Source: Frankia canadensis (GTDB lineage Bacteria; Actinomycetota; Actinomycetes; Frankiales; Frankiaceae). Taken from it: a stretch of 64,000 nucleotides of DNA. The stretch is from assembly GCF_900197875.1 (NCBI RefSeq), contig NZ_FZMO01000445.1, forward strand, positions 1 through 64,000, written 5' to 3'. The notes below the pieces were generated by a model. It was not told the DNA's origin. It ran no database searches and worked only from the letters and a program-made list of their open reading frames with translations. This document shows, piece after piece, positions 45,584-53,766 of this stretch; position 1 is the stretch's first letter, and each line of letters opens with the position of its first letter. Both the position numbers and the translations under genes were made by a program.

Positions 45584-46915
45584 CTAGCGGGCGCGCAGCG
45601 TGATACGGGTCCAGGCGCCCAGGTAGACGCGGTCCCCGTCCCGCAGCGGGACGGGCTGACCGGGCTCGATCGGGTCGGGCTCGTCGTTGAGCCGGGTGCC
45701 GTTGGTCGAGCCGGGGTCGCGCACGGCGTACCCGCCGTCGGGGAGCTGCTCGAACATCGCGTGGCTGCGGGAGATGCCCGGATCCTCCGGCGCGCCGGAC
45801 AGGTCGATGTCCGGGTGGATGCCGCGGGACTCGCTACGCCGGCCGATCAGCATCTTCGGCCCGGTCAACGCGAACACCCGGCGCGGGTAGAAGGTCGGGA
45901 ACGGCACGCGGTGGTCGTCACCGCTGTCGTAGTACTCCCGCTCGGCCTCGACGATCGCCTCCCAGACCGAGGCACCGGCCGGGGCCCGGTCGGGTTCCCG
46001 GTCCCAGCCACCGGCGCCGCGCGGGTCGTCGGCGGGGTCGCGGGGATCGCGCCGAGCGGCCGCCCGGGGGTCGCCGCGGCGCGGGTCGTCGAGGTCCGCC
46101 TCGTCCAGGCGGGGGTCACCGCCCTGGCGGGCGTAGCGCGGGTCGGTGGTGTGCCGAGGGTCGCCACCGCGCCCCTGGAAGCCCCGCTCCGGCGCCACGC
46201 TCGGGTCGAGGCCCAACGGGTCGGCCTGGTAGCCGTAGCCGCCCTCGTCGCGTCGGGCCCGGCGGGCGTCCGGCTCCCGGTCGAGCTCGTCGCCGTAGCC
46301 GCGGCCGTCCCGAGCCGGCGGGTACCCGCCGCGGTCGGGCTCGGCGTAGCCGCCGCGGTCGTCGCCACGGGCCTCGCGCGCCGGCGGCGGGTAGCCGCCG
46401 CGGCCGTCCCGGTCGTCCGGCTCGCGGCCGTAGGGGTCGCGGCCGCCGCCGTCGGGGTAACCGGCGGGCGCGCGGTCATCACGCGCGTCCCGGCCGGGCG
46501 GCGGGTAGCCGCCGCGGTCGTCCGCCGGCCAGTCTCGGGCGTAGGGATCACGCCCGCGGTCGGCCCGCTCGTCCGGGCCCGGCCGGTCGTCGCGTCGCCG
46601 GGCGTACGGATCACGGTCGTAGCCAGCGGGCGCGTCGTACCCGTCCGCCTGGTAGCCGCGCCCGCCACGGGGCTGGTCGGCGTAGTCGTCGCGGTCGTAC
46701 CCGCCGTAGGGGTCGCCGCCGCGCGGCGGGTCCGAGACCCCGGCCAGGTCGGCTGGCGACCGCCGGATGCCGAGCGGGTCGTAGCCCCCGCCCCCCGCGT
46801 CCGGACCGTCCGGCTGTGCCGGCCCGCGCCGGCGCTGACCGCCGGGCTCGTCCGTTCCGTAGGGAGACCGACCGCCGTCGTCCGGACGGTATTCGTACCT
46901 CTCCTGACCAGTCAT
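45584..46915 (-). CDS. FHA-domain protein with long Gly/Asp/Arg/Tyr-rich tail
   Basis: 443 residues. Residues 1-310 are low complexity, dominated by Arg, Asp, Gly, Pro and Tyr in recurring RGGYPPP and RDPYxR patterns. The C-terminal FHA domain (about 345-440) has MLIGRRSES, SRSHAMFEQL and PGSTNGTRLND, the phosphothreonine-binding loops. It probably recognises a kinase-phosphorylated partner. It is transcribed in the same direction as the PP2C phosphatase gene and a small coupled gene upstream, forming a phospho-signalling set. Confidence 0.9.
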   Translation of the reverse strand: MTGQERYEYRPDDGGRSPYGTDEPGGQRRRGPAQPDGPDAGGGGYDPLGIRRSPADLAGVSDPPRGGDPYGGYDRDDYADQPRGGRGYQADGYDAPAGYDRDPYARRRDDRPGPDERADRGRDPYARDWPADDRGGYPPPGRDARDDRAPAGYPDGGGRDPYGREPDDRDGRGGYPPPAREARGDDRGGYAEPDRGGYPPARDGRGYGDELDREPDARRARRDEGGYGYQADPLGLDPSVAPERGFQGRGGDPRHTTDPRYARQGGDPRLDEADLDDPRRGDPRAAARRDPRDPADDPRGAGGWDREPDRAPAGASVWEAIVEAEREYYDSGDDHRVPFPTFYPRRVFALTGPKMLIGRRSESRGIHPDIDLSGAPEDPGISRSHAMFEQLPDGGYAVRDPGSTNGTRLNDEPDPIEPGQPVPLRDGDRVYLGAWTRITLRAR

Positions 46916-46982
46916 GATCCCAATTCCGCACCGATCGCAGTTGTCGGGTCGTGAGACAGGTGCCCCGCAGGGCGACGTCCCC

Positions 46983-47288
46983 TCACCTGATCACCGGTTC
47001 ACCCGGACGGTCGTCGTCGACCGAGTCAAGGATCGTCTTCTCGATCTGCTTGACGTTCGTCTTCAACCGAACCGTACCTGTTGTGCCATCGTGGATGTGA
47101 ACCGCCTTCCGTAGGAGGTGGTGGGGGTCCGCGTTGCCCGGTTTCGGGCGGGCTCGCACCGCACGTCCCGGCACCAGTGTCGCAGTGGCCCCGGCGTCGG
47201 CCGGACGCGCCTCGGGCGCGCGCCGCGGGCGGTCCGGCGCGGCGACGCCCGGGGCCCGGCGCGGCGGACGGGTGCCAGGGGAGCGCAT
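46983..47288 (-). CDS. Small hypothetical protein coupled to PP2C gene
   Basis: 101 residues. The ATG at 47288 shares its A with the PP2C stop (TGATG), implying translational re-initiation. The N-terminal half is Arg/Pro/Ala rich; the C-terminal end TVRLKTNVKQIEKTILDSVD is a well-behaved helix with normal composition, then DDDRPGEPVIR. It fills most of the 372-bp gap between the PP2C and FHA genes. The start of the FHA gene follows 67 bp on. No family recognised; coding status is likely but unproven. Confidence 0.5.
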   Translation of the reverse strand: MRSPGTRPPRRAPGVAAPDRPRRAPEARPADAGATATLVPGRAVRARPKPGNADPHHLLRKAVHIHDGTTGTVRLKTNVKQIEKTILDSVDDDRPGEPVIR

Positions 47289-48397
47289 CAGGTGTCCACT
47301 CTGGCCGCGACCACGGTGATGTTGTCGTGGCCGCCGGCGTCGATGGCGAAGTCGACCAGGTGGCGGGCGACCTCGATCGCGGAGCAGTGCGCCGGCAACT
47401 GGTTGACCAGGGAGGCCATGACGTCCGGCCGGGAGGCGTAGTTCCACAGCCCGTCCGAGCAGACGATGACGGTCGCCGGGGTCTCGATGGGGAAGATCTC
47501 GGTGTGCGGGGCGACGTCCTCGACATCTCCGCCGAGCCAGCGGGTCAGTGTGTGCGCCCGCCGGTGCGTCTCCGCCTCGTTGGCCGGGATGAGGCCCGCC
47601 CGCGCGGCCTCCGCGGCCCAGGTGTCGTCCGAGGTCAGCCGCTCGCACCAACGCGGCCCGAGCAGGTAGACGCGGCTGTCGCCGACCCAGCCGACGGTGA
47701 CCATGCCCGGGCCGTCCGGCGTCGGCGGGGTGACGATGGCCGCGGCGAAGGTGCACGACGGGGCCATCCGCCCCTCGGCCGCGCTGAGCTGGGCGATCGT
47801 GGACTGGGCCGCGTCGACGGCGGCGTGCAGCGCGGCCTCGGCGTCCTCCGGGGAGAAGCCGCCGACGATCGCGCGGGGTGCCGTGCGCGGCTCGTCGTAG
47901 TCGTCGTACTCCGGCTCCAGGATGTCGAGCATCTCCTCGGCCCGGCTGCCGCCGCGCGGCGCGCGCCCGTCGTGATGGACGGTGCGGCCGGGGCCGTGCG
48001 CGCGCACCGCGTCGGCCAGCACGGCCATCGCGGTGGCGGCCGCCGCGGCCGACGCCTGGCCGGAGCCGGGGGTGGTGGAGACGCCGTCGCAGACCACCGC
48101 GATGAGGGTGCCGTAGACGACGGCGAGGCCCATCGCGTCCTCGTTCGTCGTGTGGCGCACGCCCCGGTCACACACACCGGCCAGCTCGCCGAGGTCCACC
48201 TCGCTGTGGTCGTCGTCACCGCGCGCCGGGTCCGGGCCCTGCAGGGCGTGGCCGCAGACCTCGCAGTAGCGGTCGTCGGCGTAGACGGGCGCCGCGCAGA
48301 CCGGGCAGCGGCCGAGATCGTCGTCCGGTTCGAAGGGACCGCTGCCGGTGAGCTGGTAGGCCACGGTGGGCGCGTCGTCGTGCGGATTGAGGTCCAC
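47288..48397 (-). CDS. PP2C-family serine/threonine phosphatase with zinc ribbon
   Basis: 369 residues. An N-terminal zinc ribbon uses Cys31, Cys34, Cys45 and Cys48. The PP2C domain follows: GVRHTTNEDAMGLAV, VCDGVSTTPGSG, VGWVGDSRVYL, VCSDGLWNY and GGHDNITVV, supplying the metal-binding aspartates. An Asp/Glu/Tyr-rich insert occurs near 150-180. It removes phosphate from Ser/Thr-phosphorylated proteins, with the FHA protein downstream as probable partner. Soluble; no membrane segment seen. Confidence 0.92.
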   Translation of the reverse strand: MDLNPHDDAPTVAYQLTGSGPFEPDDDLGRCPVCAAPVYADDRYCEVCGHALQGPDPARGDDDHSEVDLGELAGVCDRGVRHTTNEDAMGLAVVYGTLIAVVCDGVSTTPGSGQASAAAAATAMAVLADAVRAHGPGRTVHHDGRAPRGGSRAEEMLDILEPEYDDYDEPRTAPRAIVGGFSPEDAEAALHAAVDAAQSTIAQLSAAEGRMAPSCTFAAAIVTPPTPDGPGMVTVGWVGDSRVYLLGPRWCERLTSDDTWAAEAARAGLIPANEAETHRRAHTLTRWLGGDVEDVAPHTEIFPIETPATVIVCSDGLWNYASRPDVMASLVNQLPAHCSAIEVARHLVDFAIDAGGHDNITVVAARVDT

Positions 48398-49056
48398 GGG
48401 TCACGCCGCCGGGAGGGAACGCTCGCGTGCGGGCGGTGTGCGCAGAGCCATGTGCTGGGTGCCTCCTGCCCCTGCTGGTGCGGTCGTCGGAACTCGTCGG
48501 CCGGTCGTGCGGGCCCGGTCGGTCGCAACGGTCGGAATGGTCATCACGGATTCATGGGGATGTATTCTCCCAGTTTCCCCGGGGCCGCGTCGATGACCGA
48601 GATCGCCACCGGTGGGCCACGGTCCGGCGTTTCCTCCTTCGTCGGTGCGCAGGCTTAGGAGAGCGTAAGGGTCGAGTGTCGACGATGGGACCGGCCATGC
48701 CCTCGCCGGGGCAGGTGGGAGCGGCCGGACGATGGCCGTGATCTGCCATCGGGCACACCGCTGGTCACCGTGCGACCACGAGCGGGCGACGACACGCACC
48801 GGACCCTCCTGACACGGCCGAGGGCAACCGGGACCACTCAGGCCGCCGGCGGAGGACCGCCGCCTCAGAATAGGGCGCGGCGGTCCCGTGAACGACCATG
48901 TCGGGGCAGGTTGCAGGGTCCGGCCGGCCCGCGCTGCCAGCCAGGGGCCCCTGGCCGGGTGGGGGCCGGGCGCCGCGCGCGGGCCCGGTCGGTGAGATTG
49001 GCCGTATACCGTGGTCGCATGGTCGTTTCCAGCGCGCCCGCAAGTCGGTGGTACTG
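48398..49056. other. Divergent intergenic region between PP2C gene and rlmB
   Basis: About 660 bp with no gene I can support. Frames are open on both strands but Arg/Pro/Gly-biased and lack ribosome sites. Confidence 0.5.
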
Positions 49057-50187
49057 ATGGCCGGCGCCGCGCGCCGGGGCGGCGGCGGCATCGCCCGCGG
49101 TGGCCAGGGCGGCCGGGCCGGCAAGTCGGGTTCGCATCGCAAGGGGGCCGCCGCCGGAAGCGGTGGGCAGGGGCGCAAGGCGCTGGAGGGTCGCGGGGCG
49201 ACCCCGCCGGCGCAGCTGCGGCCCGGCCATCCGGCGCAGCGTCGGGCGGCCGCGCAGGCCAGGGCCGCGCAGGCCGGGGCCGCACCGGGCCGCCCCGCCG
49301 AGCGCGGGCGGCCCGACGCGCCCCGGCGGGGTGACAGTGCCCGGGACCGGGCCGGGGCCGGTTCCAGCGCCGAGGCGCGCGGGGGCGGTGCGCCCTCCCG
49401 CGGCGCGGGTGGGGCCCCCGCCGGCGCGCGGTCGCGGCGGGTCGAGGCGGACGAGCTCGTCGTCGGGCGCAACCCCGTCGTCGAGGCGCTGCGGGCCGGC
49501 GTCCCGGCGTCGACGCTGTTCGTCGCCGCGGGCCTGGACTTCGACGAGCGGCTCGAGGACGCCCGGCGGCTCGCCGCGCGCGCGGGCATCGCGGTCGTCG
49601 ACGTGGGCCGGCCGGATCTCGACCGCATGTGCGGCACCGCGCCGCACCAGGGCCTCGCCCTCTCTGTGCCGCCGTTCCGCTACGCGCACCCGGACGATCT
49701 GCCCGCGCGGGTGCCCGCCGGCGCCGCGGGCCTGCTGGTCGCGCTTGACGGCGTGACCGACCCGCGCAACCTCGGCGCCGTCGTGCGCAGCGCGGCCGCG
49801 TTCGGGGCGCACGGCGTGGTGGTGCCCGAGCGGCGGGCGGCCGGTATGACGGCCGCCGCGTGGAAGACCTCCGCCGGGGCCGCCGCGCGGCTGCCCGTGG
49901 CGCGCGCGACGAACCTCGCCCGTACCCTCACCGCCTACGCCGGCACCGGCCTGTTCGTGGTCGGGCTGGCGGCGGACGCGCGGCTCAGCATCGATGAGCT
50001 GGCGATGGCCACCGACCCCCTCGTGCTGGTGGTCGGCTCGGAGGGCCGCGGGTTGTCGCGGCTGGTCGAGGAGCGCTGCGACGTGACGGTGCGGATCCCG
50101 ATGGCCGAGGACGTCGAGTCGCTCAACGCCGGGGTCGCCGCCGGGGTGGCGCTCGCGGAGATCGCGCGCCGCCGCCGCGAGACCTGA
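49057..50187 (+). CDS. rlmB: SpoU/TrmH-family 23S rRNA 2'-O-methyltransferase (RlmB-like)
   Basis: 376 residues from ATG 49057. A basic, Gly/Arg/Ala-rich tail (1-125) precedes the substrate-binding domain ([16 protein letters not shown]) and the SPOUT knot: motif 1 [17 protein letters not shown], motif 2 [12 protein letters not shown] and motif 3 [20 protein letters not shown]. It methylates ribose in rRNA with S-adenosylmethionine. Corresponds to Rv3579c next to cysS. The tail may bind RNA. Confidence 0.93.
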   Translation: MAGAARRGGGGIARGGQGGRAGKSGSHRKGAAAGSGGQGRKALEGRGATPPAQLRPGHPAQRRAAAQARAAQAGAAPGRPAERGRPDAPRRGDSARDRAGAGSSAEARGGGAPSRGAGGAPAGARSRRVEADELVVGRNPVVEALRAGVPASTLFVAAGLDFDERLEDARRLAARAGIAVVDVGRPDLDRMCGTAPHQGLALSVPPFRYAHPDDLPARVPAGAAGLLVALDGVTDPRNLGAVVRSAAAFGAHGVVVPERRAAGMTAAAWKTSAGAAARLPVARATNLARTLTAYAGTGLFVVGLAADARLSIDELAMATDPLVLVVGSEGRGLSRLVEERCDVTVRIPMAEDVESLNAGVAAGVALAEIARRRRET

Positions 50188-50312
50188 CCCGAACCGGGCC
50201 GTGGCCGTCACGCAGCCGAACCATGTGCCGCGCAGCCACCGGGCCCGGTCCGACCGCCCTGTAGCCTCATCGGACTGACGAGCGTCGGGCTGTCGCGGGG
50301 GTAACGGTCGAC

Positions 50313-52487
50313 GTGCAAGGCGAGTGGCGACCGGCAGCGTGGCTGCGCGTGCTGCCGCGGCTGCGGCCGGGGATGGGCGCGTCGCGGCCGCGTGCGCTGC
50401 CGCGGCTGCTCACGGCCGTCGGTGGCCCTGGGCCGGCCGCGCTGCCCACCACCGCGCTGCGCCGGGCCGTGGCGGTGATGTTCGCCGGTCTGCGGGCGTG
50501 CGCGCTGATCGTGAACGTCGCACTGGTGCTGCTCTGGCGGGGCTGGTACGCCGGTCATCCCGTCGCTCTGGCCGCGGCCTCGGCGACCGCCGCCTGGTCG
50601 GTGATCTTCATCGTCGTCGCGCTGCGCCGCGGCGTGGGGCGGGCGCTCGCCGGCGCGTGCGTGGTCGTCGCGGTGTTCCTGCTCGCCGGGGTGCGCTGGT
50701 GGTTGCCGCCCGACCTCGTCGGCGACCCGGCGTCCTGGGTGCTGATCGCCTCGTCGCACGCGATGGTGGTGGCCGCCTGGTGCTACTCCCCGCGTCGCTA
50801 CCTCGCGGTCGTGGCGCTGACGGGGGGCGTGGCGGCCGGCGAAACGGCCCTGGCCGGCGCGCCGTCCCCGGCGTCGGCGGTGATCATCGTGACGATCTCG
50901 CTGTTGGCCCGCTACCTGCTGACCCAACTGCGCGCGCTCGCCGAGAGCGTGGAGCGCGAGCTCGTCGCAGTGGCCGAGTCGCGGGCGGTCGAGATCGACC
51001 TGCGCCGGCTGCTGCGGGCCCGCCGGGACCGGGAGCTGGTGATCCACAACGCGGTGCTCAACACCCTCACCGGCATCGCCTGGGGCGGCGGCGAGGATGA
51101 GGAGCTCGCCCGCCGCCGCTGCGCCGACGGAGCGGCCGCGCTGCGCGGGCTGCTGGGCGAGCAGGACACGGCCGTCGGCGCCGTCCCCGACGGCGACGCC
51201 GTGATCTCCGTGGAGCGGCTGCGGTCGCTCGTCGCGGTCGAGATCGCCGCGGGTCCCGCGGACGACGGGGATGGCCCCGCCGGCACAGACGGCACAGACG
51301 GCACAGACGGTGGGGACGGCCCAGACACGAGCGGGAACACAGCGGCCGGCGCCGACAACGGCGTGGAGGCTGCGGCCGGCGCCGGTGGGCGGCGGCTTGC
51401 CTACACCGCGCAGCTGCGCCGGCTCACCTGCCGCACGGCCGGGCTGTGGCTGCTCCTGCTGGCGGCGCCGGCGGCCCGGGTGTGGCCGTACGTGCGGTCG
51501 GCGCCGCTCGCGGTCGCGCTGTTCCTCCTGCCGCTGGCGGCGGTCGCCCTGGCGGGCCGGCGGCTGCGCTCGGCGCCGCTGGCGCGAGGCCAGGTGGCCG
51601 CCGTGGTCGCCGTCTGCGCGATGATCGCGATGGCCGGCGCGTGGAACGCCGGCGGCCGCGGGGGACAGGTGATGGTCTGGCCGATGGCCGCGATCGCGCC
51701 GCTGATGATGCTGGTGACGGTGTCCTGCGTGGCGTGGTGCTGGGCGGCGCCGACCATCCTCGTCACCGCGATCATGATCATCTCGACGCTGGCCGTCGCC
51801 CCGGGGGATCCGCTCGCCCTGTCCCACCTGCTGATGGCGCTCTACTACCTGTGGCTCATGCAGAGCTGCCTGGTCGTGCTGCGATCGCTGGTGTCGAACA
51901 CGGTCGAGGCCAGGACCTGGGCGGGTCGGTCCGGGCAGGAGCTGGCCCGGCGCGCGCGGCTGCTCGACCAGGCCCGCCGGCGGCGGCGGGGGCTGCTCGA
52001 CTCGGTTGAGCGCGACGTCGTGCCGCTGCTCGCCGAGGTGGCCGCGGGCCGGCTTGACCCGCGCGCGCAGGCGGTGCGGACGGACTGCGGCCGCCGAGCT
52101 GTGGCCATCCGGCGGCTGCTGTACGACGACGTCGCCGTGCACGGGGCGATCGGCGAGGTCATCGACGCGGCCGAGCGGCGTGGCACGCTCGTGTCGAGCC
52201 AGATCCTCGGTGGGCTGGACGAGCTGCCGGCTCCGGTGCGCGGTGAGTTCGTCGAGCAGCTGCACCACGCGCTGTGGGCGATGACGAGCCGCCGGGTGCT
52301 GCTCACGGTGAACGCGGACGCGGACGCGGCCAGTCTCTTCCTGTCCTGTCCCTGGCCTGGTGGGCGGCTCCCGCCGGCCCCGGCGGGGCGGGACATCGAC
52401 ATGATCGTCGATGTCGAGGACGGGCAGCTCTGCGTGGAGCTGCGCTGGCCGACCGAACCGCGCCCGCTGCGCGCCGCCTCGGCCTGA
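50313..52487 (+). CDS. Membrane protein with two degenerate histidine-kinase-like modules
   Basis: 724 residues from GTG 50313. Two similar halves are seen. First: membrane helices (about 53-75, 88-104, 109-128, 141-156, 164-178, 188-204), a coiled coil, then RELVIHNAVLNTLTGIAWGG, which looks like a kinase H-box (His245) with Asn in place of the usual acidic residue. A Gly/Asp/Thr-rich linker (about 310-350, with a 9-bp DNA repeat) follows. Second: membrane helices about 390-545, then LLDSVERDVVPLLAEVAAG where no histidine is present, and a weak ATPase-like tail with no clear N or G boxes. No response regulator is adjacent. Kinase activity is doubtful; it may be a sensor scaffold. Confidence 0.7.
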   Translation: MQGEWRPAAWLRVLPRLRPGMGASRPRALPRLLTAVGGPGPAALPTTALRRAVAVMFAGLRACALIVNVALVLLWRGWYAGHPVALAAASATAAWSVIFIVVALRRGVGRALAGACVVVAVFLLAGVRWWLPPDLVGDPASWVLIASSHAMVVAAWCYSPRRYLAVVALTGGVAAGETALAGAPSPASAVIIVTISLLARYLLTQLRALAESVERELVAVAESRAVEIDLRRLLRARRDRELVIHNAVLNTLTGIAWGGGEDEELARRRCADGAAALRGLLGEQDTAVGAVPDGDAVISVERLRSLVAVEIAAGPADDGDGPAGTDGTDGTDGGDGPDTSGNTAAGADNGVEAAAGAGGRRLAYTAQLRRLTCRTAGLWLLLLAAPAARVWPYVRSAPLAVALFLLPLAAVALAGRRLRSAPLARGQVAAVVAVCAMIAMAGAWNAGGRGGQVMVWPMAAIAPLMMLVTVSCVAWCWAAPTILVTAIMIISTLAVAPGDPLALSHLLMALYYLWLMQSCLVVLRSLVSNTVEARTWAGRSGQELARRARLLDQARRRRRGLLDSVERDVVPLLAEVAAGRLDPRAQAVRTDCGRRAVAIRRLLYDDVAVHGAIGEVIDAAERRGTLVSSQILGGLDELPAPVRGEFVEQLHHALWAMTSRRVLLTVNADADAASLFLSCPWPGGRLPPAPAGRDIDMIVDVEDGQLCVELRWPTEPRPLRAASA

Positions 52488-52520
52488 CGCCAGCGAAAGG
52501 CGTGCCGGGCTGCAACGAGC

Positions 52521-52558
52521 GGAAGCCCCGCCTCCCGGGAGGGAGAGACGGGGCTTCC
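52521..52558. terminator. Convergent terminator hairpin
   Basis: A 10-bp stem ggaagccccg/cggggcttcc (52521-52530 with 52549-52558) encloses an inner CTCCC/GGGAG stem. It lies between the kinase-like gene and the Rpf-like gene, which run toward each other. The rest of the gap to 52682 shows no gene. Confidence 0.75.
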
Positions 52559-52682
52559 GGAGCCGCGCGCTGGGTCGCGTCGCCTCGCGCCGGTCGGCTC
52601 ACGATCTGTCGAGCACGATCCGATTGATCATGTGCGGATCAGAACCGGCCGAGTGCGGATGTCGGCGCGGTGATTCGGGGCC

Positions 52683-53063
52683 TCAGATCCGGTGACCCCA
52701 GCAGGGCTTCGACGCGTACCACGGGCTGGTGCCCGCCTGTGCGTACAGCTTGCGCGCCATCTGCCACTGCTCCGCGACGCTGGCGTTCTGCGGCAGGCCC
52801 TTGCCACCGAGACCGTGCCAGGTGCTTGGCAGGAACTGGAACAGTCCGCCGGCGCCGATGGAGTTGACCGCGCGGGGGTTGCCGCCGGACTCACAGGGAA
52901 CGACGGCGCGCAGGAAGTGGTCGGCGTTCGGGGCCGCGCTGGCCGGCTGGGACAGCGCGAGGCCGCCGCCCACGGAGGCAGCGAGAGTGGTGGCGAGAAC
53001 TGCGGCCCGGGTGCTGAGCTTGATCCGGTTGAGGCCCCGACCGAGCGTACGAGCGTTGGACAT
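52683..53063 (-). CDS. Secreted Rpf-like / transglycosylase-like muralytic protein
   Basis: 126 residues from ATG 53063 with GGGAAGGG upstream. Signal peptide with cleavage after about residue 44 (QPASAAP). The mature Rpf-like domain has HFLRAVVPCESGGNPRAVNS, with Glu58 as the expected catalytic acid, GAGGLFQFLPSTWHGLGG, and a Cys57/Cys121 pair that can form the family disulfide. It probably cleaves peptidoglycan and promotes resuscitation or germination. The gene has a c-di-AMP riboswitch in its leader, as streptomycete rpf genes do. Confidence 0.88.
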   Translation of the reverse strand: MSNARTLGRGLNRIKLSTRAAVLATTLAASVGGGLALSQPASAAPNADHFLRAVVPCESGGNPRAVNSIGAGGLFQFLPSTWHGLGGKGLPQNASVAEQWQMARKLYAQAGTSPWYASKPCWGHRI

Positions 53064-53081
53064 GTAGTAGTGCCCTTCCCC

Positions 53082-53245
53082 ACGCCTGCGAGGTGAGCTG
53101 TCGGGTTCGGGCTGGGAATGCCCGGCCACCGCTGGTGGCTTCACCCCTAGGACGCCTGCGTTCGACGCCCGGAATTGGTTCCCCCGTTCCTGCCACAGGT
53201 TTGGTTCTCATCGGGTGGGGGCAGGATTCGGCGTGCCACCCGACG
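53082..53245 (-). promoter_or_regulatory. ydaO-type cyclic di-AMP riboswitch
   Basis: The leader of the Rpf-like gene, read on the minus strand, contains the ydaO/yuaA consensus pieces in order: cgccgaatcctgcc, gggggaaccaatt, aggggtgaagcc, cagcccgaacccgacagct, and cacctcgcaggcgtgg about 20-35 nt before the start codon. Binding of c-di-AMP is expected to lower expression. Boundaries are approximate. Confidence 0.85.
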
Positions 53246-53299
53246 TCTGCCATCAGTTGACGGCATGGCGACGAACATAGCCGAGCGTGACGCCGGTAA

Positions 53300-53766
53300 G
53301 GCAAGGGAAAGTGAAGATGGACACAGTGCTGTCTAACTTCTTTTCATGACCTTGTTATCGAGGTTTCGCGCGCGCCCACGCGCTCGATTGTAGATGTCGT
53401 TCCAGGTCGATGGAATACCTTTTTTGTGACGGCTCCGGCGCGCAGTCGAAAGAATAACGCGGACCGTGGCAGATCCCTTTCCCGGCGTGGCGGCGTGGTG
53501 CTTTTTGACCATCGCCGGTGGCATTGGCGCGGCCGCGGTGAACCGTGGCTGTCGCGGCCGTGGAAAAACAGTTCTCCGGCGAGACCGAACTATACGACAC
53601 GGTGGACGGAAACCGGACTAGCGGGATGTGTCCGTTCTTCCGGACGGCCGGCGAGGTGGGCGCAGCGTCACCGGTCGGGCGGCTGCGAGGACCAGTCGGA
53701 GGACATCGGGAGACGCGGGGCGCCCCGGCAGGCGGGGCCGCCGCCGCGGCGCCCCGCGGGCCGTTC
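53300..53766. other. AT-richer intergenic region
   Basis: About 470 bp with lower GC than its surroundings (most visible 53330-53600, including a T6 run near 53420). It probably holds the promoter of the riboswitch-controlled gene. A 63-codon minus-strand frame (53333-53524) is present but unsupported. Confidence 0.45.

Noticed and set aside
50208-52268. A 686-codon open frame on the minus strand
   Set aside because: Antisense to the membrane kinase-like gene; Arg/His/Gly-rich and without hydrophobic segments or motifs.
53333-53524. A 63-codon minus-strand frame, Lys/Arg rich
   Set aside because: No ribosome site and no known family; lies in the AT-richer gap where the riboswitch promoter is expected.
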